NCBI GenBank assembly: GCA_958415245.1
Contig: CATYYP010000002.1
Span: 1 to 23,679, forward strand
Direction of reading: 5' to 3'
From: Schaalia odontolytica
Lineage (GTDB): Bacteria > Actinomycetota > Actinomycetes > Actinomycetales > Actinomycetaceae
Length of the DNA stretch: 23,679 nt
How positions within the stretch are numbered: position 1 is the first letter of the stretch; each line of letters opens with the position of its first letter. The position numbers and the translations under genes were made by a program. Positions 1-9,907 of the stretch are shown here, in pieces. The notes beneath the pieces are model-generated. The model worked only from the letters and a program-made list of their open reading frames with translations, was not told the DNA's origin and did not search any database.

Positions 1-85
1 GTCCCTTGTGCATCAAGATGGTCAGGGTCAGCAGGATGCTGGTCAGGAAGATCAGCACGATCAGGACGTTGTTCAGAATGGTCAC
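1..85 (-). CDS. secG: SecG preprotein translocase subunit, N-terminal part (cut by window edge)
   Basis: SecG is the small third subunit of the SecYEG channel that exports unfolded proteins across the cytoplasmic membrane. Only the first 28 codons are visible. They read as one hydrophobic helix (TILNNVLIVLIFLTSILLTL) followed by ILMHKG, the start of the conserved SecG loop. The GTG at 83-85 is chosen as start because a GGA lies about six bases upstream; an in-frame TTG two codons earlier is too close to it. The gene lies downstream of tpiA in the same direction, the usual actinobacterial gap-pgk-tpiA-secG order. The C-terminal half is outside the window. Identification rests on the helix pattern, the MHKG motif and position. 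Confidence 0.85.
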   Translation of the reverse strand, partial: MTILNNVLIVLIFLTSILLTLTILMHKG

Positions 86-138
86 GGTCAATCCAGTTTC
101 TATCGCAGTTCGCCCCGGATCGGGGCACATATAGGTTT

Positions 139-167
139 AGTCTAACTGAGAATGCCGGTGGGGCCAA
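139..167 (-). promoter_or_regulatory. Candidate sigma-A promoter of secG
   Basis: On the minus strand TTGGCC (162-167) and TAGACT (139-144) are separated by exactly 17 bases, a reasonable match to TTGACA/TATAAT. The predicted start is near 132, giving a leader of about 47 nt before the secG GTG. The -35 hexamer lies inside one arm of the tpiA hairpin. A second AT-rich hexamer (TATATG, about 10 bases downstream) has no good -35. Confidence 0.45.
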
Positions 168-190
168 CCGGCACACCGGTTGGCCCCACC
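157..190 (-). terminator. Hairpin terminator downstream of tpiA
   Basis: A perfect 15-bp inverted repeat (GGTGGGGCCAACCGG at 157-171 and its complement at 176-190) flanks a 4-base loop. It lies 58 bases after the tpiA stop. No T-tract follows, which is common for actinobacterial hairpins, so termination may be partial. Its 157-171 arm contains the proposed -35 of secG. Confidence 0.7.
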
Positions 191-247
191 TCGCGTCCGC
201 TCCGACCCGGCCTATGTGGCTGGGAGGAGAGGGGGCGCTACGGTTTC

Positions 248-1024
248 TCAGGCGTAGAACGTCGCCATGGCGGCGAAGGAGTCAGCCTTGAGGGACGCGC
301 CGCCGACGAGACCGCCGTCGACGTCGGGCTGAGCCATGAGTTCCTTGATGTTGCCGGGCTTGGCGGAGCCGCCGTAGAGGATGCGCGTAGACTCGGCGGT
401 CTCAGCGCCGAAGTCCTCGGCCAGCGCGGCGCGGATGGCGCCGCACACTTCCTGGGCGTCCTCGGCGGAAGCGGTTTCGCCGGTACCGATGGCCCAGATG
501 GGCTCGTAGGCGATGACGATCTTGGCGACCTCTTCGGCCTTCCAGCCGGCGAGCGCGGCGCGGATCTGGCCGAGCACGAACTCGACGTAGGTGCCGGCCT
601 TGCGGACCTCGAGGGCCTCACCGCAGCACAGGATCGGGGTCATGCCGGCGTCGAAAACCTTGCGGGCCTTGGCGCCGACGAGCTCGTCGGACTCGCCGTG
701 GTACTCGCGACGCTCGGAGTGGCCCATGACCACGTAGGAGACGCCGAGCTTGGTCAGCATCTCGGTGGAGATTTCACCGGTGTAGGCGCCGTTGTCGTGG
801 ATGGAGACGTCCTGAGCACCGTACTTGATGCCGAGCTCGTCGGCGTCAACGATGGTCTGGACGGTGCGGATGTCGGTGAACGGCGGGATCACGAGGACCT
901 CGCACTTCGAGTAGTCGTGGCCAGCGTCGGACAGAGCCATCGCCAGGCCCTGGACAAGGTGGTTGGCCTCGAGATGATCGAGGTTCATCTTCCAGTTGCC
1001 GGCCATCAGGGGCGTACGTGCCAT
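248..1024 (-). CDS. tpiA: Triosephosphate isomerase
   Basis: Cytoplasmic TIM-barrel enzyme that interconverts dihydroxyacetone phosphate and glyceraldehyde 3-phosphate in glycolysis and gluconeogenesis. The 258-residue product has the usual family length. It carries the substrate-binding GNWKMN (N10, K12), the electrophilic histidine in VMGHSERR (H102), the catalytic glutamate in [11 protein letters not shown] (E174), and the C-terminal phosphate-binding YGGS and GGASL loops. The ATG is preceded by GGAGGA, which lies inside the end of pgk. The pgk stop is only three bases upstream, so the two genes are almost certainly cotranscribed and probably translationally coupled. A strong hairpin follows the gene. 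Assignment is secure. Confidence 0.98.
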   Translation of the reverse strand: MARTPLMAGNWKMNLDHLEANHLVQGLAMALSDAGHDYSKCEVLVIPPFTDIRTVQTIVDADELGIKYGAQDVSIHDNGAYTGEISTEMLTKLGVSYVVMGHSERREYHGESDELVGAKARKVFDAGMTPILCCGEALEVRKAGTYVEFVLGQIRAALAGWKAEEVAKIVIAYEPIWAIGTGETASAEDAQEVCGAIRAALAEDFGAETAESTRILYGGSAKPGNIKELMAQPDVDGGLVGGASLKADSFAAMATFYA

Positions 1025-1027
1025 GAG

Positions 1028-2218
1028 TCAGTCCTCCAGAACTGCGATACCGGGCAGAACCTTGCCCTCGAGGAGTTCGAGGGAGGCGCCACCACCAGTG
1101 GAAATGTGAGAGAAGGTGTTCTCGTCGAAGCCGAGCAGGCGCACGGCCGCAGCGGAGTCGCCACCGCCGATGACGGAGAACATGGAGCCCGTGGAGAGGG
1201 CTTCGGCGACGGCGCGGGTGCCGCCGGCGAACGCATCGAACTCAAAGACGCCCATGGGGCCGTTCCAGGCCACGGTCTTCGCGGTGGCCAGCTTGTCTGC
1301 GAAGAGCTTCGCGGACTCGGGGCCGATGTCCAGACCCATCTGGTCGTCGGGGATCGCGTCGACCTTGACGACGGTCGCGGGCGCGTCGGCCGCGAACTCG
1401 GGGGCGACGATGACATCCACGGGCAGGACGAGGTCGACGCCGCGCTCTGCGGCCTCGGCGATGTAGCCCTTGACGGTGTCGATCTGGTCTTCCTCCAGGA
1501 GGGACTTGCCGACGGAGTAGCCCTGAGCGGCCAGGAAGGTAAAGACCATGCCGCCGCCGATGAAGAGCATGTCAGCCTTCTTCAGCAGGTTGGCGATGAC
1601 GCCCAGCTTGTCGGAAACCTTGGAGCCGCCGAGGACGACGCCGTAGGGGCGCTCGGGGTCGCCGGTGACCTTGGACAGGGACTCGATCTCCTTAAGGACG
1701 AGCAGGCCTGCGGCCGAGGGCAGGATCTTCGCGATGTCGTAGACGGAGGCCTGCTTGCGGTGGACGACGCCGAAGCCGTCGGAGACGAACGCGTCGCCGA
1801 GCTTGGCGTACTCGCGGGCAAGTTCCTCGCGCTCTTCGTCGACCTTGGAGGTCTCGCGAGCGTCGTAGCGGACGTTCTCGAGCAGGGCGATCTCGCCCTC
1901 ACCCAGGGCGGCGACGGTCTCGGTGGCGGAGGGGCCAACGACGTCGGAGGCCAGCGTGACCTTCACGCCGGACAGCTCGGCGAGACGCTTGGCGACGGGG
2001 GCCAGCGAGAAGGCGGGATCGACCTGACCCTTGGGGCGGCCGAGGTGGGCCATGATGACGACCTTGGCACCGGCGTCGGTGAGGGTCTTGAGGGTCGGCA
2101 GCGCCGCGCGGATACGGCCGTCGTCGGTGATAACGCCGTCCTTGAGCGGAACGTTGAAGTCGGAGCGGACGAGGACGCGCTTGCCGCGCAGGTCGCCCAG
2201 GGTGGAGATGGTCCTCAC
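1028..2218 (-). CDS. pgk: Phosphoglycerate kinase
   Basis: Transfers phosphate from 1,3-bisphosphoglycerate to ADP, giving 3-phosphoglycerate and the first ATP of lower glycolysis. The 396-residue product is of normal two-domain length. It has RSDFNVP (18-24), the AHLGRPKG substrate loop (57-64), GGSKVSDK in the middle, and the nucleotide-binding GGGDSAAAV near residue 351 and STGGGASLE near the C-terminus. The start is GTG with AAAGGA six bases upstream; an N-terminus of [10 protein letters not shown] is typical of actinobacterial Pgk. It lies between gap, from which it is separated by a hairpin, and tpiA, from which it is separated by three bases. Assignment is secure. Confidence 0.98.
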   Translation of the reverse strand: MRTISTLGDLRGKRVLVRSDFNVPLKDGVITDDGRIRAALPTLKTLTDAGAKVVIMAHLGRPKGQVDPAFSLAPVAKRLAELSGVKVTLASDVVGPSATETVAALGEGEIALLENVRYDARETSKVDEEREELAREYAKLGDAFVSDGFGVVHRKQASVYDIAKILPSAAGLLVLKEIESLSKVTGDPERPYGVVLGGSKVSDKLGVIANLLKKADMLFIGGGMVFTFLAAQGYSVGKSLLEEDQIDTVKGYIAEAAERGVDLVLPVDVIVAPEFAADAPATVVKVDAIPDDQMGLDIGPESAKLFADKLATAKTVAWNGPMGVFEFDAFAGGTRAVAEALSTGSMFSVIGGGDSAAAVRLLGFDENTFSHISTGGGASLELLEGKVLPGIAVLED

Positions 2219-2254
2219 GAGGAGTCCTTTCGGTCTGAAGGCGGTGGCGATGTA

Positions 2255-2290
2255 CGAGATGCCCGTGCACGAGCGTGCACGGGCATCTCG
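2255..2290 (-). terminator. Hairpin between gap and pgk
   Basis: A perfect 16-bp inverted repeat (CGAGATGCCCGTGCAC at 2255-2270 and its complement at 2275-2290) encloses the loop GAGC. It begins 35 bases after the gap stop. There is no T-tract. Because pgk follows in the same direction within about 37 bases and I see no clear pgk promoter, the hairpin may attenuate read-through or protect the gap mRNA 3' end rather than stop all transcription. Confidence 0.65.
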
Positions 2291-2325
2291 CTGATCAGCT
2301 CATGGCTGGTGTATCAGCTGTGTGC

Positions 2326-3537
<1,212 letters not shown>

Positions 3538-4521
3538 TCAGTCCTCCTCGAGCATGTCGAGGGTCAGCGCGGATTCCGTGTCCGGGATGCCGCGCTCGTG
3601 CGCGACCTTATCGGCGAGAGCGAGAAGTCGACGAATACGACCGGCGACGGCATCCTTGGTGAGAGGCGGATTCGTGTGCTTGCCGAGTTCCTCGAGGGAG
3701 GCCTGCTTGTACTGCAGGCGCAGCGTGCCGGCCTCGAGCAGGTGGGCGGGCACGTCGTCTCCGAGGATTTCGAAGGCGCGTTCAACGCGGGCACCCGCGG
3801 CGACGGCCGCGCGGGCGGAGCGGCGCAGGTTTGCGTCGTCAAAGTTAGCCAGTCGGTTGGCGCTGCCTCGGGCCTCGCGGCGTTCGCGCCTCTCCTGCCA
3901 CGCCTCGAAGGTCTGGGGGGCGCCCATGGCGGAGATCAGGGTTCCGATCGCGTCCGAATCGCGGACGGAAACGCGGTCGGTACCGCGAACCTCTTTCGAA
4001 CGGGCGGCCGCGCCGAGTTTGCGCGCGCACCCCACCATCGCGAGAGCCACCTCAGGACCGGGACAGGTGATCTCGAGCGAAGAAGAGCGCCCGGGTTCCA
4101 TGAGCGAACCGCGCGCGAGGAAGGCACCGCGCCAGATAGCCGCGGCCTCCGCGGTTCCGGAGGCAACAAGAACCGGGGGCAGGCCGCGCACAGGACGACG
4201 CAGAGAGTCGACAAGGCCCGTGAGGCGCGCGAGCTCGTCGGCCTTGTGGACGACACGCACGACGTAGCGCTTGCCACGCCGCAGAGAAGAACCGGACACC
4301 ACGACGACAGAAGACTCGGCGTTGTACAGGGCCTGCAGGTAGGTGCGCAGGCGACGCGCAGCCACGGGCGAGTCAAGCTCCGCCTCGACGAGGATGCGCC
4401 CACCCACGAGGTGCAGGCCTCCCGCGAAACGCAGCGTCGCACTCACTTCGGCGGCGACCTCAGACGGCGTCGTAACGACGGCGCGCGCCAGCTCGTCCTT
4501 CATGTCAGATGTCAGGGACAC
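3538..4521 (-). CDS. whiA: WhiA-type DNA-binding regulator
   Basis: WhiA is a transcription factor that with WhiB controls sporulation septation in Streptomyces; in non-sporulating relatives it is linked to cell division and growth control. The GTG at 4519-4521 is chosen because GGAG precedes it and [13 protein letters not shown] matches the usual N-terminus, giving 327 residues; an upstream TTG at 4560 has no ribosome-binding site. The N-terminal half is the LAGLIDADG-homing-endonuclease-like domain (for example [19 protein letters not shown] and [10 protein letters not shown]). The C-terminal helix-turn-helix region is seen in [27 protein letters not shown]. It lies 45 bases downstream of yvcK in the conserved rapZ-yvcK-whiA trio. 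Assignment is secure; the physiological role here is inferred. Confidence 0.95.
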   Translation of the reverse strand: MSLTSDMKDELARAVVTTPSEVAAEVSATLRFAGGLHLVGGRILVEAELDSPVAARRLRTYLQALYNAESSVVVVSGSSLRRGKRYVVRVVHKADELARLTGLVDSLRRPVRGLPPVLVASGTAEAAAIWRGAFLARGSLMEPGRSSSLEITCPGPEVALAMVGCARKLGAAARSKEVRGTDRVSVRDSDAIGTLISAMGAPQTFEAWQERRERREARGSANRLANFDDANLRRSARAAVAAGARVERAFEILGDDVPAHLLEAGTLRLQYKQASLEELGKHTNPPLTKDAVAGRIRRLLALADKVAHERGIPDTESALTLDMLEED

Positions 4522-4566
4522 GGCTTCTCCAGATATGTCATGTCGTTTGTCAGCAGGCAACAGGTT

Positions 4567-5571
4567 CTAAGGTAACCACGTTTCGGGCTGTCCGACCTCA
4601 CCAAGGAAGCCGTCAAATGCGTCACGCAGCGCGGCGGCGAGGCGCAGCGGGTCGTGGTGCGGGGCTCCGTCACCCGTGCGAACCTGCCGCAGGAGAACGC
4701 GCGCACCCAGTTCTTCGGCGGCCACGATCAGGTCGTCGATGTCGTCGCACGCCGTCGGATCCGCGACCACCACATCGAGCTTGAGCATGGGTGCGTACTC
4801 GCGCAGAACACGCACGTGGTCGGCGGTCGACATGAGATCGGTTTCGCCGCGCTGGCGCGCCAGGTTGAGTACGAGCGCGCGGTGGGCGTTGGTCGTGGCA
4901 AGCGCGCGGTTAATCTCTGGCACCAGCAGGTGCGGGATCACGGAGGTGTACCACGAGCCGGGTCCCAGGACGACCCAGTCGGCCTCGGAGATAGCCTCGG
5001 TGACCGCGGAGGGCACCTCGGGCGCCTCGGGCGTGATACGCACGTGCTCGACGGTACCCGGGGCGACGGCGACCTTGGACTGGCCGGACACGACGTAGCG
5101 GCGGCCGCCGTCGTTCATATCCGCCTCGATGTCGATCGGCGTCGACGACATGGGCAGGACGCGTCCCTGTGCGCCGAGGAGACGCCCGACCCAGTCAAGC
5201 CCTTCGACCGGATCGTCGAGGAGCTGCCACAGGCCGGAGATCAGCAGGTTGCCGAGGGCGTGCCCGTTGAGCGGGCCGGTCGTGTCCAGGCGCAGCTGCA
5301 TGACGTCACGCCAGGTCAGGCCCCACTCGGATTCCTCGCAGAGGGACGCCAGCGCCATGCGCAGGTCGCCGGGAGGCAGGATCGGCATCTCCTGGCGCAG
5401 TCGGCCGGAGCTACCGCCGTCGTCGGCGACAGTCACAACAGCCGTCAGCGCGCGGGTGATATGGCGCAGGGCCCGCAGGGTTGCGGACAGGCCGTGTCCG
5501 CCGCCGAGGGCGACGATGTTTTGGCCGGATTCTCCACGTTGAACCCAGCCGGCTGCATCAAGATAGGGCAT
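4567..5571 (-). CDS. yvcK: YvcK / GlcNAc-nucleotide-binding regulator (CofD-like)
   Basis: YvcK-family proteins bind UDP-GlcNAc and affect carbon flow into peptidoglycan precursors, cell shape and growth on gluconeogenic carbon sources; in actinobacteria the homologue is called CuvA. The 334-residue product has the Rossmann-like CofD fold signatures: IVALGGGHGLSATLRALR (from residue 19), VADDGGSSGRLR (48-59), LPPGDLRMAL (65-74), NGHALGNLLISGL, and the later VLGPGSWYTSVIPHLLV. The first base of its ATG is the last base of the rapZ TGA, so translation is coupled. Upstream rapZ and downstream whiA form the conserved trio. The conserved motifs make the family assignment firm; the ligand is by family, not seen. 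Confidence 0.95.
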   Translation of the reverse strand: MPYLDAAGWVQRGESGQNIVALGGGHGLSATLRALRHITRALTAVVTVADDGGSSGRLRQEMPILPPGDLRMALASLCEESEWGLTWRDVMQLRLDTTGPLNGHALGNLLISGLWQLLDDPVEGLDWVGRLLGAQGRVLPMSSTPIDIEADMNDGGRRYVVSGQSKVAVAPGTVEHVRITPEAPEVPSAVTEAISEADWVVLGPGSWYTSVIPHLLVPEINRALATTNAHRALVLNLARQRGETDLMSTADHVRVLREYAPMLKLDVVVADPTACDDIDDLIVAAEELGARVLLRQVRTGDGAPHHDPLRLAAALRDAFDGFLGEVGQPETWLP

Positions 5572-6566
5572 CAGTCTCTCCCAATGTCACGGTGCATCAC
5601 GCGAACCGTGTATCCGTGTGTGCGCAGGCGTTCGGCGATAGCCTCAGAGGACGCAACGGAGCGGTGCTTTCCGCCCGTGCATCCGACGGCGATCGTGACG
5701 AATGGCTTCAATTCTGCCAGATACCCGCTCAGCATGGGGGCCAGTAGGTCGGCATATCCGAGAGCAAAATCGCGCGCACCCGGCTGGGAGAGCACGTAGT
5801 CGGCGACGGCCTGGTCCTTACCGGTGAGGTGACGCAGCTCGTCCACCCAGTACGGGTTCTTGAGAAAACGCACGTCAACGACGTGATCGGCGTCGAGTGG
5901 AAGGCCATGCTTGAAACCGAAAGACTCGACGGTCACCTGCAGGGGACGCTCCTCCCCCGCCACGATGTCGCGGATGCGCCTCGTGAGATCGTGGACGCTC
6001 ATCGTGGAGGTGTCGATGACCTCGTCGGCAGCGCGACGCAGGGGCGCGAGCAGGCGCATCTCGGCCTTGATGCCGTCCATGAGGGTGCCGGCGCCCTGGA
6101 GGGGATGCGGGCGGCGGTTGGATTCGTAGCGGCGCACCAGGGTCTCGGGACTGGCCTCGAGGAAGATGACGCGGTAGGCGATGCCCGCGCCCTTGAGCTG
6201 TTCAAGCGTGGCGTCAAGCGTGCGGAAGAAGGTACGCGAGCGAACGTCCACTCCAACGGCAAGGCGATGCACGCCCGCAGCCGGGTCGTTCGACATCATG
6301 CCGACGAGGGCGGGAAGCATCGTCGGGGGCAGGTTGTCGACGACGTACCAGTCCAGGTCTTCGAGCGCGCGGGCGGCACCGGTGCGGCCTGCTCCCGAGT
6401 AGCCGGTGATGATCAGCACCTCGTTGGAGGCGCGCGGCTCGTACTTCACCCGCATCATGTCGCGCACGGCGATGCCCTCGGGGACCGTGGGCGGGTTCTC
6501 CTCGTTCATCGACGAGGTCTGGGCCTCGTCTGCGTCGTGAGCGTCCGTGGGTGTGTGGTCGGGCAT
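5571..6566 (-). CDS. rapZ: RapZ (YvcJ) nucleotide-binding RNase adapter protein
   Basis: RapZ-family P-loop ATPase/GTPase; in E. coli it delivers the small RNA GlmZ to RNase E and so controls glucosamine-6-phosphate synthase, but that sRNA is not known in actinobacteria. The P-loop is GYSGAGRT (55-62), with arginine in place of the usual lysine, a substitution I associate with actinobacterial homologues. WYVVDNLPP (73-81), the FLEA strand and the C-terminal RNA-binding-type motif GCTGGKHRSV (295-304) are intact. The ATG has AGGAGGA at good spacing, so an acidic, probably disordered N-terminal extension of about 45 residues appears real. The gene follows purT and overlaps yvcK by one base. Confidence 0.95.
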   Translation of the reverse strand: MPDHTPTDAHDADEAQTSSMNEENPPTVPEGIAVRDMMRVKYEPRASNEVLIITGYSGAGRTGAARALEDLDWYVVDNLPPTMLPALVGMMSNDPAAGVHRLAVGVDVRSRTFFRTLDATLEQLKGAGIAYRVIFLEASPETLVRRYESNRRPHPLQGAGTLMDGIKAEMRLLAPLRRAADEVIDTSTMSVHDLTRRIRDIVAGEERPLQVTVESFGFKHGLPLDADHVVDVRFLKNPYWVDELRHLTGKDQAVADYVLSQPGARDFALGYADLLAPMLSGYLAELKPFVTIAVGCTGGKHRSVASSEAIAERLRTHGYTVRVMHRDIGRD

Positions 6567-6608
6567 GGCGTCCTCCTGACGGGTCGGCTGGTCGGGTGAT
6601 GGGAGCTG

Positions 6609-7832
6609 TTAGGCGGAAGGTGCGGAGGCGTCGTCGATCGTGATCCCGGCGGCGGCGCGCCTGGCGATGACTCGCGCTTCCTTCGGAGTACTCGCGGTGG
6701 TGGCGACGACGCCGACCCGCCTGCCGGCGCGGCTCACCGGCTTGCCGAAGATGCGTACGATGTCGGCGGATTCGAGGGCGCGAGCGACGCCGTTGTAGAC
6801 GGGGTCATCTACGGCGCTCGTCGACTTGATGACCGCCGACGCACCCGGGGTGAACTGTGCGGTGGAGACGGGCAGGCCGAGGATGGCTCGTGCGTGCAGC
6901 TCAAACTCGGACTGGGCTTGGGTCACCATCGTGACCATGCCGGTGTCGTGGGGGCGGGGCGAAAGTTCGGAGAACCAGACGTCGTCGCCCTTCACAAAGA
7001 ACTCGACGCCGAAGATGCCGAGGCACGGGCCGTTGCCGGCCTCAGCCAGGGCGTCGGTCACGGCCTTGGCCATCTGTCGCGCGCCCTCGAGGGCGGCCGC
7101 GCTCATGGCCATGGGCTGCCAGGATTCGACGTAGTCGCCGCCCTCCTGGCGGTGCCCGATCGGCGCGCAGAAGCTCGTCGTGACGCTGCCGGACGCGGCA
7201 TCCCAGGAGCGCACGGTGAGCAGCGTGATCTCGTAGTCGAAGTCGACACCCTCTTCAACGATGACAACGCCGGTCGTGGCGCGCGCGTCCTCCTCGGCGT
7301 GTGCCCATGCGGAGGCGGCCTGCTCGGGTCCCGTCACACGGGACTGTCCGTGCCCGGAGGAGGACATCGTGGGCTTGACAAAGGCGGGGTAACCGACCTC
7401 GTCGAGAGCCGCGGCGAGCTCGGCCTCGCTGCGCGCGAAGCGGAAGGCCGACGTGCGCACGCCGGGCAGGGACGCAGCGAGGTTGCGGATGCGCTGACGG
7501 TCCATCGTCGCCTGGACGGCAAAGGCGTTGGGGACGACGCGCACGCCGCGCTCTTCATAGGCGCTCAGCTCGTCTGTCGCGATGGCCTCGACCTCGGGGA
7601 CGATGAGATCGACGTCCACGGCATCGAGGACCTCGCGCAGGGCCTGCGGGTCGCTCATGTCAAAGACGCGGGATTCGTCCGCCACCTGCATGGCGGGAGC
7701 ATTGTCGTAGGAGTCGCAGGCGATCACCGTGCATCCGTAGCGTTGCAGGGCGATCACGACTTCCTTACCGAGTTCGCCCGATCCCAGCAGCAGCACGCGT
7801 GCCGGCAGCGGCACGGGAAGCGTCGTTGTCAT
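6609..7832 (-). CDS. purT: Formate-dependent GAR transformylase PurT
   Basis: PurT makes formylglycinamide ribonucleotide from GAR, formate and ATP, a folate-independent route for the third step of purine synthesis. The 407-residue product matches the family end to end: N-terminal LLGSGELGKEV (15-25), DNAPAMQVA (43-51), VPEVEAIATDEL (78-89), the ATP-grasp segment VKPTMSSSGHGQ (152-163), the formate/GAR region CAPIGHRQEGGDYVESWQP (222-240), and SPRPHDTGMVT (291-301). The related PurK lacks this combination. The start codon overlaps the uvrC stop as ATGA, so the two genes are translationally coupled. Its position between uvrC and rapZ interrupts a cluster usually found without it. Regulation by purines is not visible in the sequence. 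Confidence 0.95.
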   Translation of the reverse strand: MTTTLPVPLPARVLLLGSGELGKEVVIALQRYGCTVIACDSYDNAPAMQVADESRVFDMSDPQALREVLDAVDVDLIVPEVEAIATDELSAYEERGVRVVPNAFAVQATMDRQRIRNLAASLPGVRTSAFRFARSEAELAAALDEVGYPAFVKPTMSSSGHGQSRVTGPEQAASAWAHAEEDARATTGVVIVEEGVDFDYEITLLTVRSWDAASGSVTTSFCAPIGHRQEGGDYVESWQPMAMSAAALEGARQMAKAVTDALAEAGNGPCLGIFGVEFFVKGDDVWFSELSPRPHDTGMVTMVTQAQSEFELHARAILGLPVSTAQFTPGASAVIKSTSAVDDPVYNGVARALESADIVRIFGKPVSRAGRRVGVVATTASTPKEARVIARRAAAGITIDDASAPSA

Positions 7833-9844
7833 GGTGTGTCCTCCCTCGACGATGTCGCTAGCCTATCGCGGATCGTGCGCGCAAGGCCGAGTCCCACGCC
7901 CTTGACCTCGGCAATCTGCTCGGGCGTGGCCTCACGAATCCGCTTGACGGAGCCGAAATGCTTGAGCAGCGCGGCCTGGCGTGCGGGTCCAAGCCCTGGG
8001 ATGGAATCAAGAACCGAGCGGCGCTGCGCCTTCGACCGGCGCTTGCGGTGCTTCGTGATCGCGAAGCGGTGGGACTCGTCGCGCAAATACTGCAGGAGGT
8101 AGAGAGCCTCCGACGTGCGTGGGAGGATCAGCGCGAAGTCGTCGCCGGGGATCCACACCTCTTCGAGGCGCTTCGCCAGGCCCACGACGGGCACGTCCGC
8201 GCCCACCGCGTCAAGGGCGGCTCGGGCAGCATTCACCTGGGGCAGGCCACCGTCCACGACGACCAGGTCGGGACGATACGAGAATCGCTTCGGGCGTCCC
8301 GTCATCGCGTCGATCGGGCCGGAAGCGTAGGCGACGCCGTCCTCGTCCTCACCGTCGACGCCAGCCTCCTCGGCGAGCAACCGTGAGAAGCGGCGCGTGA
8401 GAACCTCGTTCATCGCGCTCGTGTCGTCGGGAGTCCCGTTGCCGTCCTCACCGCGGATGTTGTAGGTGCGGTAGGCATCCTTGCGCGGCATGCCGTCCTC
8501 GAAGACCACCATCGAGGCGACCTGGTTCTCACCACCCGTGTGCGAGACGTCGTAGCACTCAATGCGCAGGGGCGCACCCGGCAGATCGAGGTTCTCTGCA
8601 AGCTGCTCGAGCGCCTTCGAGCGCGCCGTAATATCGCCCGCGCGCTTCGTGCGGTGCAGGGCGAGGGCCTGGCGGGCATTCTCCGTGACCGTGTCCATGA
8701 TCTGGGCTTTCGGGCCGCGCTTAGGCACGTGCACAGACACCGAAGCGCCGCGGATCTCGGCCAGCCACTTCGCGATGGTGTCCTTCTCCTCGGGCTCAAC
8801 GGAGACGAGCACCTCACGCGGGATTGCGGAAGTCGGCGTGTGCGCAACGTCGTCCACGCTCATGGCCGCCACCTTGGCTGCCTTCCCCGCCCCGGCCTCG
8901 TCCGTCGATGCCGACGAGTACACCTGCTCGAGAAGGCGAGCCATGAGCGCCGCGTCGTCTGCGCCGTCCACGCGCTCGATGACCCAGCCGCGCGTGCCTC
9001 GGATACGTCCGCCGCGCACGTGGAAGACGTGCACCGCAGCGTCCAAGTCGTCGCTCACGAGCGAGAACACGTCCGCGTCCGACCCGTCGTCGAGCACAAC
9101 CGCGTTGCGCTCCAGCACTGTGCGCAGCGCCTTGACGTCGTCGCGCAGCTTCGCCGCCCGCTCGAAGTTGAGCTCCATGGAAGCCTGGCGCATCTGCTCC
9201 TCCAGGTCACGAATCACCGGGCCCGTGCGCCCCTCCATGAACTGGCACATCCCCTCCGCGAGCTCGCGATGCTCCTCCATCGAGATACGACCCACGCACG
9301 GGGCCGCACACTTGTCGATATAGCCGAGCAAGCACGGACGCCCCTGCGCCTTCGCACGTTGAAACACGCCCGCCGAACACGAGCGCATTGGAAAGACACG
9401 CAGCAGCTGATCGATCGTCTCGCGAATCGCCCACACCTGCGTGTACGGGCCGAAGTAGCGAGACCCCGCCCGTTTGCGCTCCCGCGTCACCTGCACGCGC
9501 GGGAAACGCTCCCCCATCGACACCGCCAGGTAGGGGTAGGACTTGTCGTCCTTAAACATCACATTGAAACGCGGATTGAACTCTTTAATCCACGTAAACT
9601 CCAGCGTCAGGGCCTCGACCTCGGAACGCACGACGGTCCACTGGACGGCGCTCGCGGTCGTCACCATCTGCTGGGTGCGCGGGTGCAGGTTCGCCAGATC
9701 CTGGAAGTAGTTGGTGAGGCGATTGCGCAGGTTTTTGGCCTTGCCGACGTAGATGACGCGGCCCTGCGGGTCTGAGAATCGATAGACGCCCGGCGAGGTC
9801 GGGATATCTCCCGTGCGGGGTCGGTACGTCGAAGGATCTGCCAC
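7829..9844 (-). CDS. uvrC: UvrABC excinuclease subunit C
   Basis: UvrC makes the two incisions around a lesion in nucleotide excision repair after UvrA and UvrB load. From the chosen GTG the product is 671 residues. The GIY-YIG nuclease starts near residue 18 (GVYRFSDPQGRVIYVGKAKNL), followed by a cysteine-containing linker (GRPCLLGYIDKCAAPCVGRI), a UVR domain binding UvrB (MELNFERAAKLRDDVKAL), the RNase H-like 3' nuclease region (IECYDVSH, LVVVDGGLPQV), and a C-terminal helix-hairpin-helix pair (SIPGLGPARQAALL, GVGLGLARTI). The open frame runs on far upstream opposite glnA, but VADPSTYRPRTGDIPTSPG aligns with known UvrC starts (MADPS...). No properly spaced ribosome-binding site exists; see the leaderless promoter entry. 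It heads the purT-rapZ-yvcK-whiA operon. Confidence 0.96.
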   Translation of the reverse strand: MADPSTYRPRTGDIPTSPGVYRFSDPQGRVIYVGKAKNLRNRLTNYFQDLANLHPRTQQMVTTASAVQWTVVRSEVEALTLEFTWIKEFNPRFNVMFKDDKSYPYLAVSMGERFPRVQVTRERKRAGSRYFGPYTQVWAIRETIDQLLRVFPMRSCSAGVFQRAKAQGRPCLLGYIDKCAAPCVGRISMEEHRELAEGMCQFMEGRTGPVIRDLEEQMRQASMELNFERAAKLRDDVKALRTVLERNAVVLDDGSDADVFSLVSDDLDAAVHVFHVRGGRIRGTRGWVIERVDGADDAALMARLLEQVYSSASTDEAGAGKAAKVAAMSVDDVAHTPTSAIPREVLVSVEPEEKDTIAKWLAEIRGASVSVHVPKRGPKAQIMDTVTENARQALALHRTKRAGDITARSKALEQLAENLDLPGAPLRIECYDVSHTGGENQVASMVVFEDGMPRKDAYRTYNIRGEDGNGTPDDTSAMNEVLTRRFSRLLAEEAGVDGEDEDGVAYASGPIDAMTGRPKRFSYRPDLVVVDGGLPQVNAARAALDAVGADVPVVGLAKRLEEVWIPGDDFALILPRTSEALYLLQYLRDESHRFAITKHRKRRSKAQRRSVLDSIPGLGPARQAALLKHFGSVKRIREATPEQIAEVKGVGLGLARTIRDRLATSSREDTP

Positions 9845-9850
9845 GCTCCC

Positions 9851-9856
9851 AGGGTA
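9851..9856 (-). promoter_or_regulatory. TANNNT -10 placing uvrC as a leaderless message
   Basis: TACCCT on the minus strand ends six bases before the uvrC GTG, so transcription would start at the G of the start codon. The GGGAG touching the GTG is too close to act as a Shine-Dalgarno site. No good -35 is visible at 17 bases. Confidence 0.35.
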
Positions 9857-9907
9857 CGAGGCTGGGGCTGGGCGTGCCCGGCGCCCACCTTGGGCGTGCT
9901 GTATGTC

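Noticed and set aside
5571..6566. RapZ P-loop with Arg instead of Lys as a sign of inactivity
   Set aside because: The GxSGAGR form is, as far as I recall, usual in actinobacterial RapZ, and the rest of the protein is intact.
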